DNA from: Paenibacillus sp. CF384
GTDB lineage: Bacteria > Bacillota > Bacilli > Paenibacillales > Paenibacillaceae
Length of the DNA stretch: 64,000 nt
Direction: 5' to 3'
NCBI RefSeq assembly: GCF_900106745.1
Contig: NZ_FNNV01000016.1
Coordinates: forward strand, 1 to 64,000
Both the position numbers and the translations under genes were made by a program. Positions within the stretch are counted from its first letter, which is position 1. Each line of letters begins with the position of its first letter. Under the pieces are notes generated by a model. The model made no database searches and was not told where the DNA came from. It was given only the letters and a program-made list of their open reading frames with translations. Positions 34,764-43,370 of the stretch are shown piece by piece.

Positions 34764-34956
34764 GGATGCGTTGGCTCCTTGTGGGGGAATTAAGGGATTG
34801 TAAACTTCTTTATCGTAGCAGAAATGGGAAGTGCTTGGAAGCGGGGGAAGAATGATGGGGGCAGGTTGTGTGAAATGAAAAAGGTGGAACGCAAAATAAT
34901 TGCGATCCACCTTATTTGACTCGGTTACAAGAGGGAGTTATCGGTTGAACTTAGTA

Positions 34957-35820
34957 TTAGTAGCGGTCCATGATCAGCTGTGTTTTGAGCGAGTCCTGCG
35001 CTAGGAACCAGCCTTTGCCCTGCAGGAAGGTGATTAGTTGGTCATGCTTGGTGGAAGCCGTCGTGGCACTGGTTGTTTTGAAGGAAGCCTCTACGACGTA
35101 TTCGGTACCTGTGCCTGCAGCGTTCTTAATCGGCCATACTTCGATGTATAACTGCATGCCGCTCCAAGTGCCTACCGAACGTTTAGCTAACACCGGGCCG
35201 TAGTAGCGGGAGCTTTGCAGCTTGGTTGTTCCCCATCCGCTGGACACCCAGTTATTGAACTTATCAGGCGCGTTGCTGATCATAAGGCTGCGAGCGTCCG
35301 TGATCGAGGGAAGATCCATGCCGCTGTAGCCGGATTTACTACCGCTCTTGGTGCGGGTGATGCTGAGGGTCTGCTTCTGGTAACCCCATTCCACTTGTGC
35401 TTCATAATTGCTGTCACCGGAGTTAAAGCCTTCATTGTTCGCCTGTGTCAGGGCAGCGTTGATATTATTGTTCGTGATGGCGTAGCGTTTCTTGTAGCTG
35501 AGCTCGAAGTCGGATTCACCTTCTGTTTTGCGAATGCGCGGGCTCCAGCCGTTGTTGTAAATATCTTTGGCGGAGGTGTCAAGGAAGGCGACGTTCATCT
35601 TCGTTACGGTTGTCGGCATGCTAAATGTGCTCAGTACCGTGCTTGTCAGCTTGAAATCACTTCCGAGCACGACAGCCGGATTCAGCAGCAGTTTTACTTC
35701 GTAGTCCGGTACCATGTTGCTTGCAGCGTGAGCCGTAGTTGGCTCCATGGAAGATCCCATTAGTAGGGTGGCCCCAACTGTAATGGCAAGTGAAGCGGTT
35801 AGCAACAAACGTTTAAACAT
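34957..35820 (-). CDS. Secreted protein with probable CYTH-like triphosphate-tunnel fold
   Basis: A 287-residue protein with a signal peptide (LLLTASLAITVGATLLMGSS, cleavage near AHAAS). The mature part has the order of the CYTH fold: a first strand YEVKLLLNP; then TKMNVAFLDTSAKDIYNNGW and PRIRKTEGESDFELSYKKRY, which parallels the CYTH run of a substrate strand, YxDT, a Gly turn, LRIR and a KxR strand; later VLAKRSVGTW, LYIEVWPI, and EYVVEASFKT before a C-terminal helix. The usual ExExK is reduced to ExK. Cytosolic CYTH enzymes act on thiamine triphosphate, cAMP or polyphosphate; an exported one is unusual. Fold assignment is inferred from pattern only. Confidence 0.6.
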   Translation of the reverse strand: MFKRLLLTASLAITVGATLLMGSSMEPTTAHAASNMVPDYEVKLLLNPAVVLGSDFKLTSTVLSTFSMPTTVTKMNVAFLDTSAKDIYNNGWSPRIRKTEGESDFELSYKKRYAITNNNINAALTQANNEGFNSGDSNYEAQVEWGYQKQTLSITRTKSGSKSGYSGMDLPSITDARSLMISNAPDKFNNWVSSGWGTTKLQSSRYYGPVLAKRSVGTWSGMQLYIEVWPIKNAAGTGTEYVVEASFKTTSATTASTKHDQLITFLQGKGWFLAQDSLKTQLIMDRY

Positions 35821-36014
35821 TAATCGTCAACTCCCTTTCGATGTTGGAATTTGGTAATCCTAAGTGATCGTAAGGGAGATTTGTTTGCCGGTCGTCAATA
35901 CAAGCTAAATACTTTGTAAACGAGCCTAGTCAAAACTACAATTGGCTGATTGAAATCATGTATAATTTAAGCTAATGGAATCCATTCGAATGGATAAGGA
36001 AGGCGGATATTAAG

Positions 36015-36851
36015 ATGAAAAATATCGTATCACTCAAATGGTTGCTCGCTCGTATGTATGAATCGGATGTTGTAATCGTCGACTGCCGCTTCCAGCTAGG
36101 TAAGCCGGAGTCGGGCCGTGAAGCTTATAATGAATCGCATATTCCGGGTGCGGTGTATTTGGATTTGGAGAAGGATCTGTCTTCGGCGATTACGGAGCAT
36201 GGCGGTCGCCATCCGCTGCCGGACATTGCAGAGCTGACAGGCACGTTAAGCCGAGCTGGTATTGGCAATGATTCGCGCGTTATCGCTTATGACGATCAAG
36301 GCGGCGCAATGGCATCACGTCTGTGGTGGCTGCTGAAGTACCTCGGCCATGAGCAGGTGTTTGTGCTGGATGAAGGCTTCACGGCTTGGAAGAATGCTGG
36401 ATTCCCGGTATCGGCGGACCAGAAGATATTAATTCCGAGTCCGTTCTTCGCGACGGTGCAGCATAACATGCTTGTCGAGGTCGATGAAGTGCAGGAGAAG
36501 CTGGGCAAAGCCGGCGTGACGCTTATCGATTCGCGTGAAGGCGCGCGTTATCGCGGCGAGGTCGAGCCGATCGACCGCGTAGCCGGCCATATCCCAGGCG
36601 CGATCAACCGCTTCTGGGCGGAAGGCCGCGGTGCGGACGGGCAGTGGAAGAGTGCCGAGGAGCAGGCGGTGAGGTTCGAAGGACTGGCGCAGGACGGGGA
36701 GACGATTGTGTACTGCGGATCGGGTGTGACGGCTTGTCCAAATGTGCTGGCGTTGCAGGAAGCGGGCTTTACGAATGTAAGGCTGTATGCGGGGAGTTGG
36801 AGTGATTGGATTTCGTATGAGGGGAATCCGATTGCTGTGGGGGACGAATAA
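36015..36851 (+). CDS. Thiosulfate/3-mercaptopyruvate sulfurtransferase (tandem rhodanese)
   Basis: A 278-residue cytosolic enzyme made of two rhodanese domains. The first (about 5-125) has the structural motif SHIPGAVYLDLEKDLS; the second (about 150-275) has DSREGARYRGEVEPIDRVAGHIPGAINRFW and the active loop YCGSGVTACPNV, whose CGSGVTA matches mercaptopyruvate/thiosulfate sulfurtransferases with Cys as sulfur carrier. GGAAGGCGG precedes the ATG. A TATAAT -10 lies at 35961-35966. It marks the right edge of the ordinary chromosome before the AT-rich region. Confidence 0.93.
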   Translation: MKNIVSLKWLLARMYESDVVIVDCRFQLGKPESGREAYNESHIPGAVYLDLEKDLSSAITEHGGRHPLPDIAELTGTLSRAGIGNDSRVIAYDDQGGAMASRLWWLLKYLGHEQVFVLDEGFTAWKNAGFPVSADQKILIPSPFFATVQHNMLVEVDEVQEKLGKAGVTLIDSREGARYRGEVEPIDRVAGHIPGAINRFWAEGRGADGQWKSAEEQAVRFEGLAQDGETIVYCGSGVTACPNVLALQEAGFTNVRLYAGSWSDWISYEGNPIAVGDE

Positions 36852-37090
36852 GGTTCAAAGCTTATAGCAGGGTTCCGTTCTTTAATAAAGCGAATGGCGG
36901 GTACAATGTTATTGTACATGCCCCTATGATTATTCCTAATCAACACAGAGTCAACGCTCGTTTCGTGAAGATACTTACGCAGCGGATAAAATCCAGCTTC
37001 CGCTGGTATTTTCACAATGCGTTGTAAAGACAGATAAGGGTCAGCTTTACACCACGAGTTTCTACACGAAATAAACTATTGTTGTGCTTC
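36852..37090. other. Gene-free region before the toxin-antitoxin operon
   Basis: No ORF is supported. A small hairpin, GTACAAT/ATTGTAC (36901-36917), follows the sulfurtransferase gene and lacks a T run. The AT content rises from about 37060 on, at the start of the accessory region. Confidence 0.4.
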
Positions 37091-37120
37091 TTGATTAATT
37101 ATATCGAATTTGATATAATT
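37091..37120 (+). promoter_or_regulatory. Promoter and overlapping palindromic operator of the HigBA-type operon
   Basis: TTGATT (37091-37096), a 17-bp spacer and consensus TATAAT (37114-37119). A perfect 9-bp inverted repeat, AATTATATC (37097-37105) and GATATAATT (37112-37120), fills the spacer and covers the -10. This is the usual place for autorepression by an Xre-type antitoxin. Confidence 0.7.
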
Positions 37121-37183
37121 TAAAATGCCATCATATTAAAGGTGGAGATTGAACATTTATAACAAAATAGGAGGACATTTTCC

Positions 37184-37549
37184 ATGTATAACATCATCCG
37201 GTACAGGGATGTTCATGGCAATTGTCCAGTTGGAGATTTCGTCTCTGACCTTGATGCAAGAACAGCTAAGGGGAACAAGTCAGCTGGTATCTTACTGAGA
37301 AAATTCATTTACTGTGAATCTCTTCTTAAGGAAGTAGGTACTAGAGCTGGGAAAAAATTCACCAAGCAAATCGATGGTAAGTTGTGGAGAATGAGGATGG
37401 ACGATTATAGGATTTTCTTCTTCATGTGGGAAAACAATAATATCGTACTCTTACATACCTTTTACAAAGACCAAAACCAAATCGATGAGTTCGAAATTGC
37501 CAAGGCAAAGCGTGAAATGGACGATTGGATAAGGCGTCATGAGCAGTAG
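37184..37549 (+). CDS. RelE/HigB-type toxin (Gp49-like family)
   Basis: A 121-residue basic protein of the phage-derived Gp49-like/HigB family of ribosome-dependent mRNA interferases. Typical parts are CPVGDFVSDLD near the start, GKKFTKQIDGKLWRMRMDDYRIFFFMW with conserved basic residues and Tyr-Arg, IVLLHTFYKDQNQ and a helical tail EIAKAKREMDDW. AGGAGG precedes the ATG. Order toxin first, antitoxin second is that of HigBA systems. The low GC content and the next gene support a toxin-antitoxin module acquired by transfer. Confidence 0.88.
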   Translation: MYNIIRYRDVHGNCPVGDFVSDLDARTAKGNKSAGILLRKFIYCESLLKEVGTRAGKKFTKQIDGKLWRMRMDDYRIFFFMWENNNIVLLHTFYKDQNQIDEFEIAKAKREMDDWIRRHEQ

Positions 37550-37723
37550 GGGGTAACCCCTCCCCTCTGGGGGACCTAACCAAAGATGACAATCATGGAT
37601 TAATTGATCTATTCTGTGGAAATATATAAAACACTAGGAAGGAGAAGGAGCAGTCGACTATCATCTGTAGCTTGTAAACTGAACTGTGAGTAGTCGTAAT
37701 CTGATATTAGGAGGGTTCACAAA

Positions 37724-38011
37724 ATGTATGAGCGCGACGATGTGAAAAAACATGTGTCGGCGATCCCAACTTATGAAGTAGAAGCATTACAATTTGCTGC
37801 AAAAATGATCGGGAAAATAATTAAACGTCGACAAGATTTGGGGTGGACACAGAGTCAACTAGCAAAAAAAACTGGTATTAAGCAATCCAATATATCTCGC
37901 TTTGAAGCTGCAGAGACTATTCCAAGAGTGGATACGTTATTAACAATAACTTTTGCACTTGGAATGAAAGTGGACCTAGGTTTTGAAGACCAGAAGTATA
38001 CAATAATTTAA
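37724..38011 (+). CDS. HigA-type antitoxin with Xre helix-turn-helix
   Basis: A 95-residue DNA-binding protein. The helix-turn-helix lies at about residues 33-88: IIKRRQDLGWTQSQLAKKTGIKQSNISRFEAAETIPRVDTLLTITFALGMKV. The N-terminus (VSAIPTYEVEALQFAAKMI) would neutralise the toxin. AGGAGGG precedes the ATG. The distance to the toxin gene, 174 bases, is long for such a pair; the gap holds hairpin-forming sequence and no ORF. The 3' end of the gene has been duplicated downstream (repeat 37930-38207). Confidence 0.88.
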   Translation: MYERDDVKKHVSAIPTYEVEALQFAAKMIGKIIKRRQDLGWTQSQLAKKTGIKQSNISRFEAAETIPRVDTLLTITFALGMKVDLGFEDQKYTII

Positions 38012-38207
38012 ATCAATTATATACGTATGATACAAATGGCAATGAATAGTATGTGTAATTTAAGTGAGGATACGTTATTAACAATAACTTTTGCACTTGG
38101 AATGAAAGTGGACCTAGATTATGAAGACTAGAAGTATACAATAATTTAATCGATTATTATTCGTATGATACAAAGGGTCGTGTGTAAAAGTATGTGTAAT
38201 TAAATTA
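37930..38207 (+). repeat. 139-bp tandem duplication of the antitoxin 3' end
   Basis: Bases 37930-38068 recur at 38069-38207 with substitutions and small changes. The second copy repeats the codons for the last 27 residues (DTLLTITFALGMKVDL...) without a start, with an early stop after DYED, so it is not a gene. Confidence 0.8.
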
Positions 38208-38234
38208 TACAACCATGTATGATAAACGAGGTAA

Positions 38235-38272
38235 TGTAAAAAAGGAGTTGCCGTGGCAGCTCCTTTTTTACA
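38235..38272. terminator. Bidirectional terminator
   Basis: TGTAAAAAAGGAG and CTCCTTTTTTACA form a perfect 13-bp stem with an inner TGCC/GGCA. T runs lie inside the arms in both directions. Confidence 0.85.
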
Positions 38273-38433
38273 TATATGTATGAGAGCTTATCTAAGCTTT
38301 GAATACATCGCTTGCTGGCCGTTGAGCTATGTATTTTTATGCTCATTTCCATAATCACGAAATGAAAAATATGAAATTAAAAGACATTCTGAGCGTATTA
38401 AAGGAGCGTAATATTAAACAATACGCTGTACTC

Positions 38434-40719
38434 TTAGTTATATACTTTAGTACCTACAAGCCATATGTAGAGGGACTTTAAAAAAAGATAATCATCTTCG
38501 GAAACACTGTAATTAGAGTTTCCATTGTTATTTGAAAGAGTTGATAATCTGTTTATCCAAGCTGTTTTCGCGTTTTTTCCTCCTTGAAGCTTTGTTTCCT
38601 CAGGTCGTGTACAAATCGATTCAAAAAGCTCAGTCCAGTTTGGACCAAATGTTGCGATATCCTTACAATTTGCAATGGTTACACAGTCCCAAACATTTAG
38701 TGTTTTTCCGAAGTTGTTTTTACTACTTTCATAATTACGTTTTCCCATAATCGTATTTGCTTGGTTAAATACTTTTGCGGGTAAACCGGCGATGACCCAA
38801 TTATCTCCATATTTTCCCTTCAACTTTTCAGAGAAATTATTTTTTATTGCGTTCTCAAGGTCTTGAATCATTTGATAAGATTCAAAATTAAATTGTTTTG
38901 TATTATCTTTTATCCATTGAGTCAGTCCTTCAGGTTGAAAATCTGTTCGCGAATCGGCAATAACCTTCTGGTAAGTTCTCCACACCTTAATAGGGGCTCC
39001 ACTGCCATAATACGAACGAAGCTCTTTTCTTTGATCTTCACTGATTAGATTAAAATAATGAATTAGAGGTGATAAATAATACTCAACTTCAGCGGCCGCA
39101 TCATATGGAGTAACAATGTTAGGGTTAATTTTATTCAGTTTAATTAAATGATTAACAATATCATTCATAATTCTTATCAAAGCATTAATGCTATTGTTAT
39201 TTGTTAGTATAATTCGTTTGGGCTCATCATTTTCCCATTCCTCCTCAGCCCCCTCTTTAATGTAAGAGAGACAATGTGAAATAAAGGGATATAGTACTTT
39301 TAGTGTAGCTTCGTTATTTCCTTTATCAAAAGTGCCATTTTCAATTATTGAATTCATTTTTGAATATTTACTAAGAAATTTCGTTGATTTTAAAGCGATT
39401 TCAATAGTATCTGTTGAAATATAATTGTTTGAAATAGTTTCATTTTCCCCAATTTTAACACGACTGAATAGTGGAGAGGATTGAACCTCACCTAATTTTT
39501 CTGCAATACGTAGACGTAAAGCCTGCCTCTGTTTGTTCCAATCCTCAGAGTCCCACAAAAGATCAGCATTAAGTGAATTCTTCAAGTTTTTCGGTACTGA
39601 TTTTTGATTCTCATTTATTTCCATAAATAATTCAACTTGTTTTTCTTTGTTAAGATTTAAAAAAGCAACAACAGGAATTGAGTTTGTGTTTGAGTATTTT
39701 GAATCGGCATAACCGTATAAACGATGTTGTCCATCAATTATGTAAGCGGAACGATATAATTGGGGTAGATGAAGAATACCAATACGAGAAACTGATGATT
39801 CTACTTGAGGAGATGCAATATCAAATTTTAAATTATTTGAATCGATGCTGATAATGAGGGAGTTTGGAAAGAACCCGCCCCCATTTACAAATTTTTGAAT
39901 TGCATCAAGTCTACTTTTCTTGATTAGACGTTGATAGGTTGGCATTAGTTCATTATTGGCTTCATTTCGATGCAATACATATGCTATTTTTAAAAGTTTC
40001 TCCGGCTCAATAGAAAATGCATAGTATTTATGTCCACCCATAGATCCTTCAATAGCTGGTACTTTATTTTCCATAGCATTTATTTTTTTTCCTTGAAATA
40101 AACTACCAAGTAGCTGATATCGAGCACTACGACCTAGGTGCCTAGTTAGCTCAGAAAAATACATGATCGTATATTCGTCAAAATGTTGGATCTCAAGCTC
40201 TTTCATTCTCGCACGATCGTTGTCAGATAATTCGTAGTTTTTTGTTGCGAAAATATACTTCTGTCTTTTTCCAGGAAATAGCTTCCTGGCTTCGGCAAAT
40301 AAACCATTACGAAAACCAGATATAGCTTCTATATCTTTTTTAAAATCACCTTTTTTTCCGCTTTGGGCACATTTACATTCAATAAATAAAATTGTCTCGT
40401 CATCAACTGCAAATACATCAACCTGCTTTGTTGCTGCTCCATTTGATCCATAAGGAAATTGGAGATATCGGTCTCTATTCATATACTGAAAACCCAACGA
40501 TGCAAATAAGCACCATACTTCGTCTTCGAATTGTTCATCTTGCGGTTTAGCCTTTTTCATGCGAACTGACTTTTTTAGGATCTTATCTAAATTCCAACCT
40601 TCATTTTCCCTTTTTGCTTGCAGTTCGGGTTCGAAATTTGAATAGTTGTATACCCGGGCACGCTTTTTCCTTACTACATCAAGTTCCTTTTTTGAAACCA
40701 ACCTCTCTATTACATTCAT
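38434..40719 (-). CDS. PD-(D/E)XK nuclease-DGQHR domain fusion protein
   Basis: A 761-residue soluble protein. Residues about 60-205 look like a restriction-endonuclease fold: Glu in FEDEVW (64-69), Asp101 in KQVDVFAVDD, and E114-C-K116 in LFIECKC. Residues about 225-400 form a DGQHR/DndB-like domain: IIDGQHRLYGYADS at 328-341 and VELFMEINENQKSVPKNL at 362-379. The remaining 360 residues are helical and unassigned. DGQHR proteins include DndB and DpdB of DNA-modification systems. The ATG at 40719 follows AGGGGGTG and lies 41 bases inside the methyltransferase gene, so the two are coupled. AT-rich. Likely the restriction or sensing part of a two-gene system; the activity is inferred. Confidence 0.8.
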   Translation of the reverse strand: MNVIERLVSKKELDVVRKKRARVYNYSNFEPELQAKRENEGWNLDKILKKSVRMKKAKPQDEQFEDEVWCLFASLGFQYMNRDRYLQFPYGSNGAATKQVDVFAVDDETILFIECKCAQSGKKGDFKKDIEAISGFRNGLFAEARKLFPGKRQKYIFATKNYELSDNDRARMKELEIQHFDEYTIMYFSELTRHLGRSARYQLLGSLFQGKKINAMENKVPAIEGSMGGHKYYAFSIEPEKLLKIAYVLHRNEANNELMPTYQRLIKKSRLDAIQKFVNGGGFFPNSLIISIDSNNLKFDIASPQVESSVSRIGILHLPQLYRSAYIIDGQHRLYGYADSKYSNTNSIPVVAFLNLNKEKQVELFMEINENQKSVPKNLKNSLNADLLWDSEDWNKQRQALRLRIAEKLGEVQSSPLFSRVKIGENETISNNYISTDTIEIALKSTKFLSKYSKMNSIIENGTFDKGNNEATLKVLYPFISHCLSYIKEGAEEEWENDEPKRIILTNNNSINALIRIMNDIVNHLIKLNKINPNIVTPYDAAAEVEYYLSPLIHYFNLISEDQRKELRSYYGSGAPIKVWRTYQKVIADSRTDFQPEGLTQWIKDNTKQFNFESYQMIQDLENAIKNNFSEKLKGKYGDNWVIAGLPAKVFNQANTIMGKRNYESSKNNFGKTLNVWDCVTIANCKDIATFGPNWTELFESICTRPEETKLQGGKNAKTAWINRLSTLSNNNGNSNYSVSEDDYLFLKSLYIWLVGTKVYN

Positions 40720-41554
40720 TCATTGCACCCCCTGGCAAGTTTGTGAAAATATATTCAGAAACTCTTTCACGCTTTGCATTTTCACCGCCAATTAAGCTTG
40801 CACGGCTTAACTCTAACCGTCGATCTCCCTTTTCAAAGATTTCTAATATTATCTGGTGAGCTGCGTTTGTCAAAATGTAATATGCATTTTGGCTTTTAAT
40901 ATAATCAATGAAATTACTAAGTCGTTTCTGGTCATCTAGTGAAAATAGTTTTTGATTATATTTAATAAAGCCATTATTGTTATGGGAGACTGTGTAAGGG
41001 GGATCTAGAAAGATCAAATCCCCCTTATTTATGTTTTCTTTATTGCAGGTAAAGTCACCCTGTAGGAGTGTGGTAAATTGAAGTGATTTACTAGCCGCAA
41101 TTAACTTATCTTCCTCTAAGAAATTTTTTTCTCTAAAACCAAATGGAACATTGTATTCACCGCGTAGATTAACCCGATATATACCATTAAAAGAAGTCTG
41201 ATTTAAGTAAATAAATCGAGCGGCTCTTTCAAATGGGTCAATTAATATTTGACTTCTTTTTTGGTAATAGAATCCTTCTGTGTTTTCAAAAGTTTTTAAT
41301 ATTTTAATAATCTGTAATGGATTATCTTTTATAGCTTGATATGTTTCTATTAATTCTTTATTTAAATCAGAAAGATAAGAGTTTTTTTGTGGTGAGAGAG
41401 TGAAGAATATTGAACCTCCTCCGAGAAAGGGTTCGTGATATTGGTTAATTTTTGTTTCTCCAAGTATTAATTGTAAAGATTTTATTAGCCAGGACTTCCC
41501 TCCGGCCCATCGCAGGAAGGGTTTGGCTAGTGCCACAGTTGGGTTCTTATTCAT
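40679..41554 (-). CDS. Dam-like (D12 class) DNA adenine N6-methyltransferase
   Basis: A 291-residue methyltransferase. KPFLRWAGGKSWLI at residues 11-24 and EPFLGGGSIFF at 41-51 form the AdoMet site; the catalytic motif is LIFLDPPYTVS with DPPY at 184-187; FIYLNQTSFNGIYRVN is typical of Dam and DpnM relatives. The ATG at 41554 follows GGAG by 8 bases; six further upstream codons are not needed. The 3' end overlaps the nuclease-DGQHR gene. The Dam class usually modifies adenine in GATC, but the target here cannot be read from the sequence. Confidence 0.92.
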   Translation of the reverse strand: MNKNPTVALAKPFLRWAGGKSWLIKSLQLILGETKINQYHEPFLGGGSIFFTLSPQKNSYLSDLNKELIETYQAIKDNPLQIIKILKTFENTEGFYYQKRSQILIDPFERAARFIYLNQTSFNGIYRVNLRGEYNVPFGFREKNFLEEDKLIAASKSLQFTTLLQGDFTCNKENINKGDLIFLDPPYTVSHNNNGFIKYNQKLFSLDDQKRLSNFIDYIKSQNAYYILTNAAHQIILEIFEKGDRRLELSRASLIGGENAKRERVSEYIFTNLPGGAMNECNREVGFKKGT

Positions 41555-41907
41555 TCTGAATACTCCAAACAAGTTAGTTTTAAATACCGCTCCGGGTGAA
41601 ATTCGACATAATAGGTAATAATTCCTTTGTTTTTCTCAATGTAAACCTAAATATCTAAGGAAATATACCTAAGTATATGTTTGAATCTATATTAATTTAA
41701 TAGAATCACTGCCATGTGGCACTCAGACCCTGGCATGTATTTGTTGATGTCTAGACACAACGTCCAAATCAACACCGTTGGTTTGAAAATAAGTACAGCG
41801 AGGCTTAGACAATTATGTGGCCATGTATAAACAAAGAGAAAAGTGGCGCTTCAGAGTAAAAATATTAAAAATTTGGGCTTTTCATTCTATAATTCAATAG
41901 AAAAGAT
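41555..41907. other. AT-rich gene-free region before the methyltransferase operon
   Basis: About 350 bases without a supported ORF. It should contain the promoter of the minus-strand methyltransferase operon, but no clear -35/-10 pair was found. Confidence 0.4.
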
Positions 41908-41942
41908 AAGAACGGATACCTTTGTCGGAAGTATCCGTTCTT
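41908..41942 (-). terminator. Terminator of the APH-type kinase gene
   Basis: AAGAACGGATAC and GTATCCGTTCTT form a perfect 12-bp stem with an 11-base loop; the minus-strand tail reads ATCTTTTCT. Confidence 0.75.
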
Positions 41943-41968
41943 TAATAGAAAATAACATTGCACAAAGG

Positions 41969-43042
41969 CTAAATCTTTCTTACCTCATACTCAAAGGGTT
42001 CTTCACAGGAGTAAATGTCATGGAAAAATCCCTCATACGGAATATCGTCTTCCATGCATTTGATGAGATAGGACAGCCTCTCATCGCATTCCGGTTCTTC
42101 GCCATTGTTGCGCATCACCTCGAAGGCATCAACGATGCTTTCCATGAGCGTTACGCTAATAAATAGGGGCAGTTTTTCGAGCATGGAATCTTCGATTGTA
42201 GTTTCCGATCGGTACCCCGCGAGGACGGTTTCAAAATAATCTTCCATGAACGTTTTGCGTTTGGCGACGTCCCGTTCGAATTGGATCCAGCCGACGCCGT
42301 GCGCCCAGACATTCGCCAGATCATACATATACCAACAGAAACAAGCGTTATCGAAATCGAAAACAGTGATTTGGCCGGTATCAAAGTCAATCATGTAATT
42401 CCCATCGCTGTAATCCAAATGCACCATCCCGAAACTCTCAGGGCTCTCGTCTAATGCTGCTAATGATTCAAGGAGCTCTGCAAGCTTCTTCTTAAGCAGA
42501 GACAACGAGCCTGGGATCAGCTTGTCGATATAGTCGGTATTGTATTTATCAAAAAAATGATGCCGGCGATGGACAGGAGTATACCCTTTCGACAATTGGT
42601 GCATGTTGCCGAGGACTTTACCGCAGTTGTAGTAATACTCGGTAATCGGAACCCCTTCCCGATACTGATAATAATTTTCCGCGAGTAGCTTGCCCTTGGC
42701 CTTGTCGAATACGCAGACAAAGAAGTTGCGGTCAAGGTGGGCAATCTCTTCGAGTAGACTTCCTTTCTTGGAGCTGATTACATCCGAGACGCTGCAGCCG
42801 TGTTCGAACAAATACCGGATATATTCCACTTCTCCCAGGAAATCTTCCCGGCTCCTGTCGCTTAAGAATGCAATTCGGATTACTTTTGCACCGGCGCCTT
42901 CCTTCTCGCACGTATAAACGACATTCCTTCCGCCATCATGAGCAGGGACAGGTTGGATGCCATAGCCGTCTAACCCGTACAGCTCTGCTATTAGGGGAAG
43001 TAGATAGGCGTTGCTAATATTAATTACGTCGTTATGAGTCAT
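41969..43042 (-). CDS. Aminoglycoside-phosphotransferase-fold kinase
   Basis: A 357-residue kinase of the APH/choline-kinase superfamily. The catalytic loop HLDYSDGNYMID (Brenner motif HxDxxxxN) and the metal-binding TVFDFDNACF are intact, and VIRIAFLSDRS holds a candidate ATP-contact region. The C-terminal half is helical (YMYDLANVWAHGVGW). Substrate is unknown: such proteins phosphorylate antibiotics, choline, homoserine or amino sugars. AAGGAG precedes the ATG. It stands alone on the minus strand in the accessory region; no resistance can be claimed. Confidence 0.88.
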   Translation of the reverse strand: MTHNDVINISNAYLLPLIAELYGLDGYGIQPVPAHDGGRNVVYTCEKEGAGAKVIRIAFLSDRSREDFLGEVEYIRYLFEHGCSVSDVISSKKGSLLEEIAHLDRNFFVCVFDKAKGKLLAENYYQYREGVPITEYYYNCGKVLGNMHQLSKGYTPVHRRHHFFDKYNTDYIDKLIPGSLSLLKKKLAELLESLAALDESPESFGMVHLDYSDGNYMIDFDTGQITVFDFDNACFCWYMYDLANVWAHGVGWIQFERDVAKRKTFMEDYFETVLAGYRSETTIEDSMLEKLPLFISVTLMESIVDAFEVMRNNGEEPECDERLSYLIKCMEDDIPYEGFFHDIYSCEEPFEYEVRKI

Positions 43043-43370
43043 AACTCTCTCCTTTAATTACGGAGAGCTAGAATATAGTCACTCTCCGGTTGTTTTGACG
43101 ATTACAGGTGATTTTCATTTAGTGTCATCCTTTGTAAATGGAATATCTATATAAACACAAGGAAACCCTTGTGGTGTCGCGTCTTCTAAATATTACCACC
43201 TAGACCGTTCGATGGATATCCTCAATATTAATTAAAGAAAAAACCGGCAGCTGTAGGGGGAGAATACGAGCCTATGCGGAATAAAAGTATACAGAGTATG
43301 ATTATTGATATATCGCGCCAAGGACATAGGATGAAACAGTGCATGAAGAAAGGAGTTGTATCAAACGAAT
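43043..43370. other. Gene-free region between divergent genes
   Basis: 328 bases between the kinase gene (minus) and the AlkD-like gene (plus). No ORF with a ribosome site, no RNA gene and no strong hairpin was seen; promoters for both genes must lie here but are not clear. Confidence 0.4.

Noticed and set aside
36897-36922. Terminator after the sulfurtransferase gene
   Set aside because: The GTACAAT/ATTGTAC hairpin has no T run on either strand.
41843-42166. Plus-strand frame of 107 codons overlapping the APH-type kinase gene end
   Set aside because: It starts without a ribosome site, crosses the kinase terminator and is mostly antisense to the kinase coding region.
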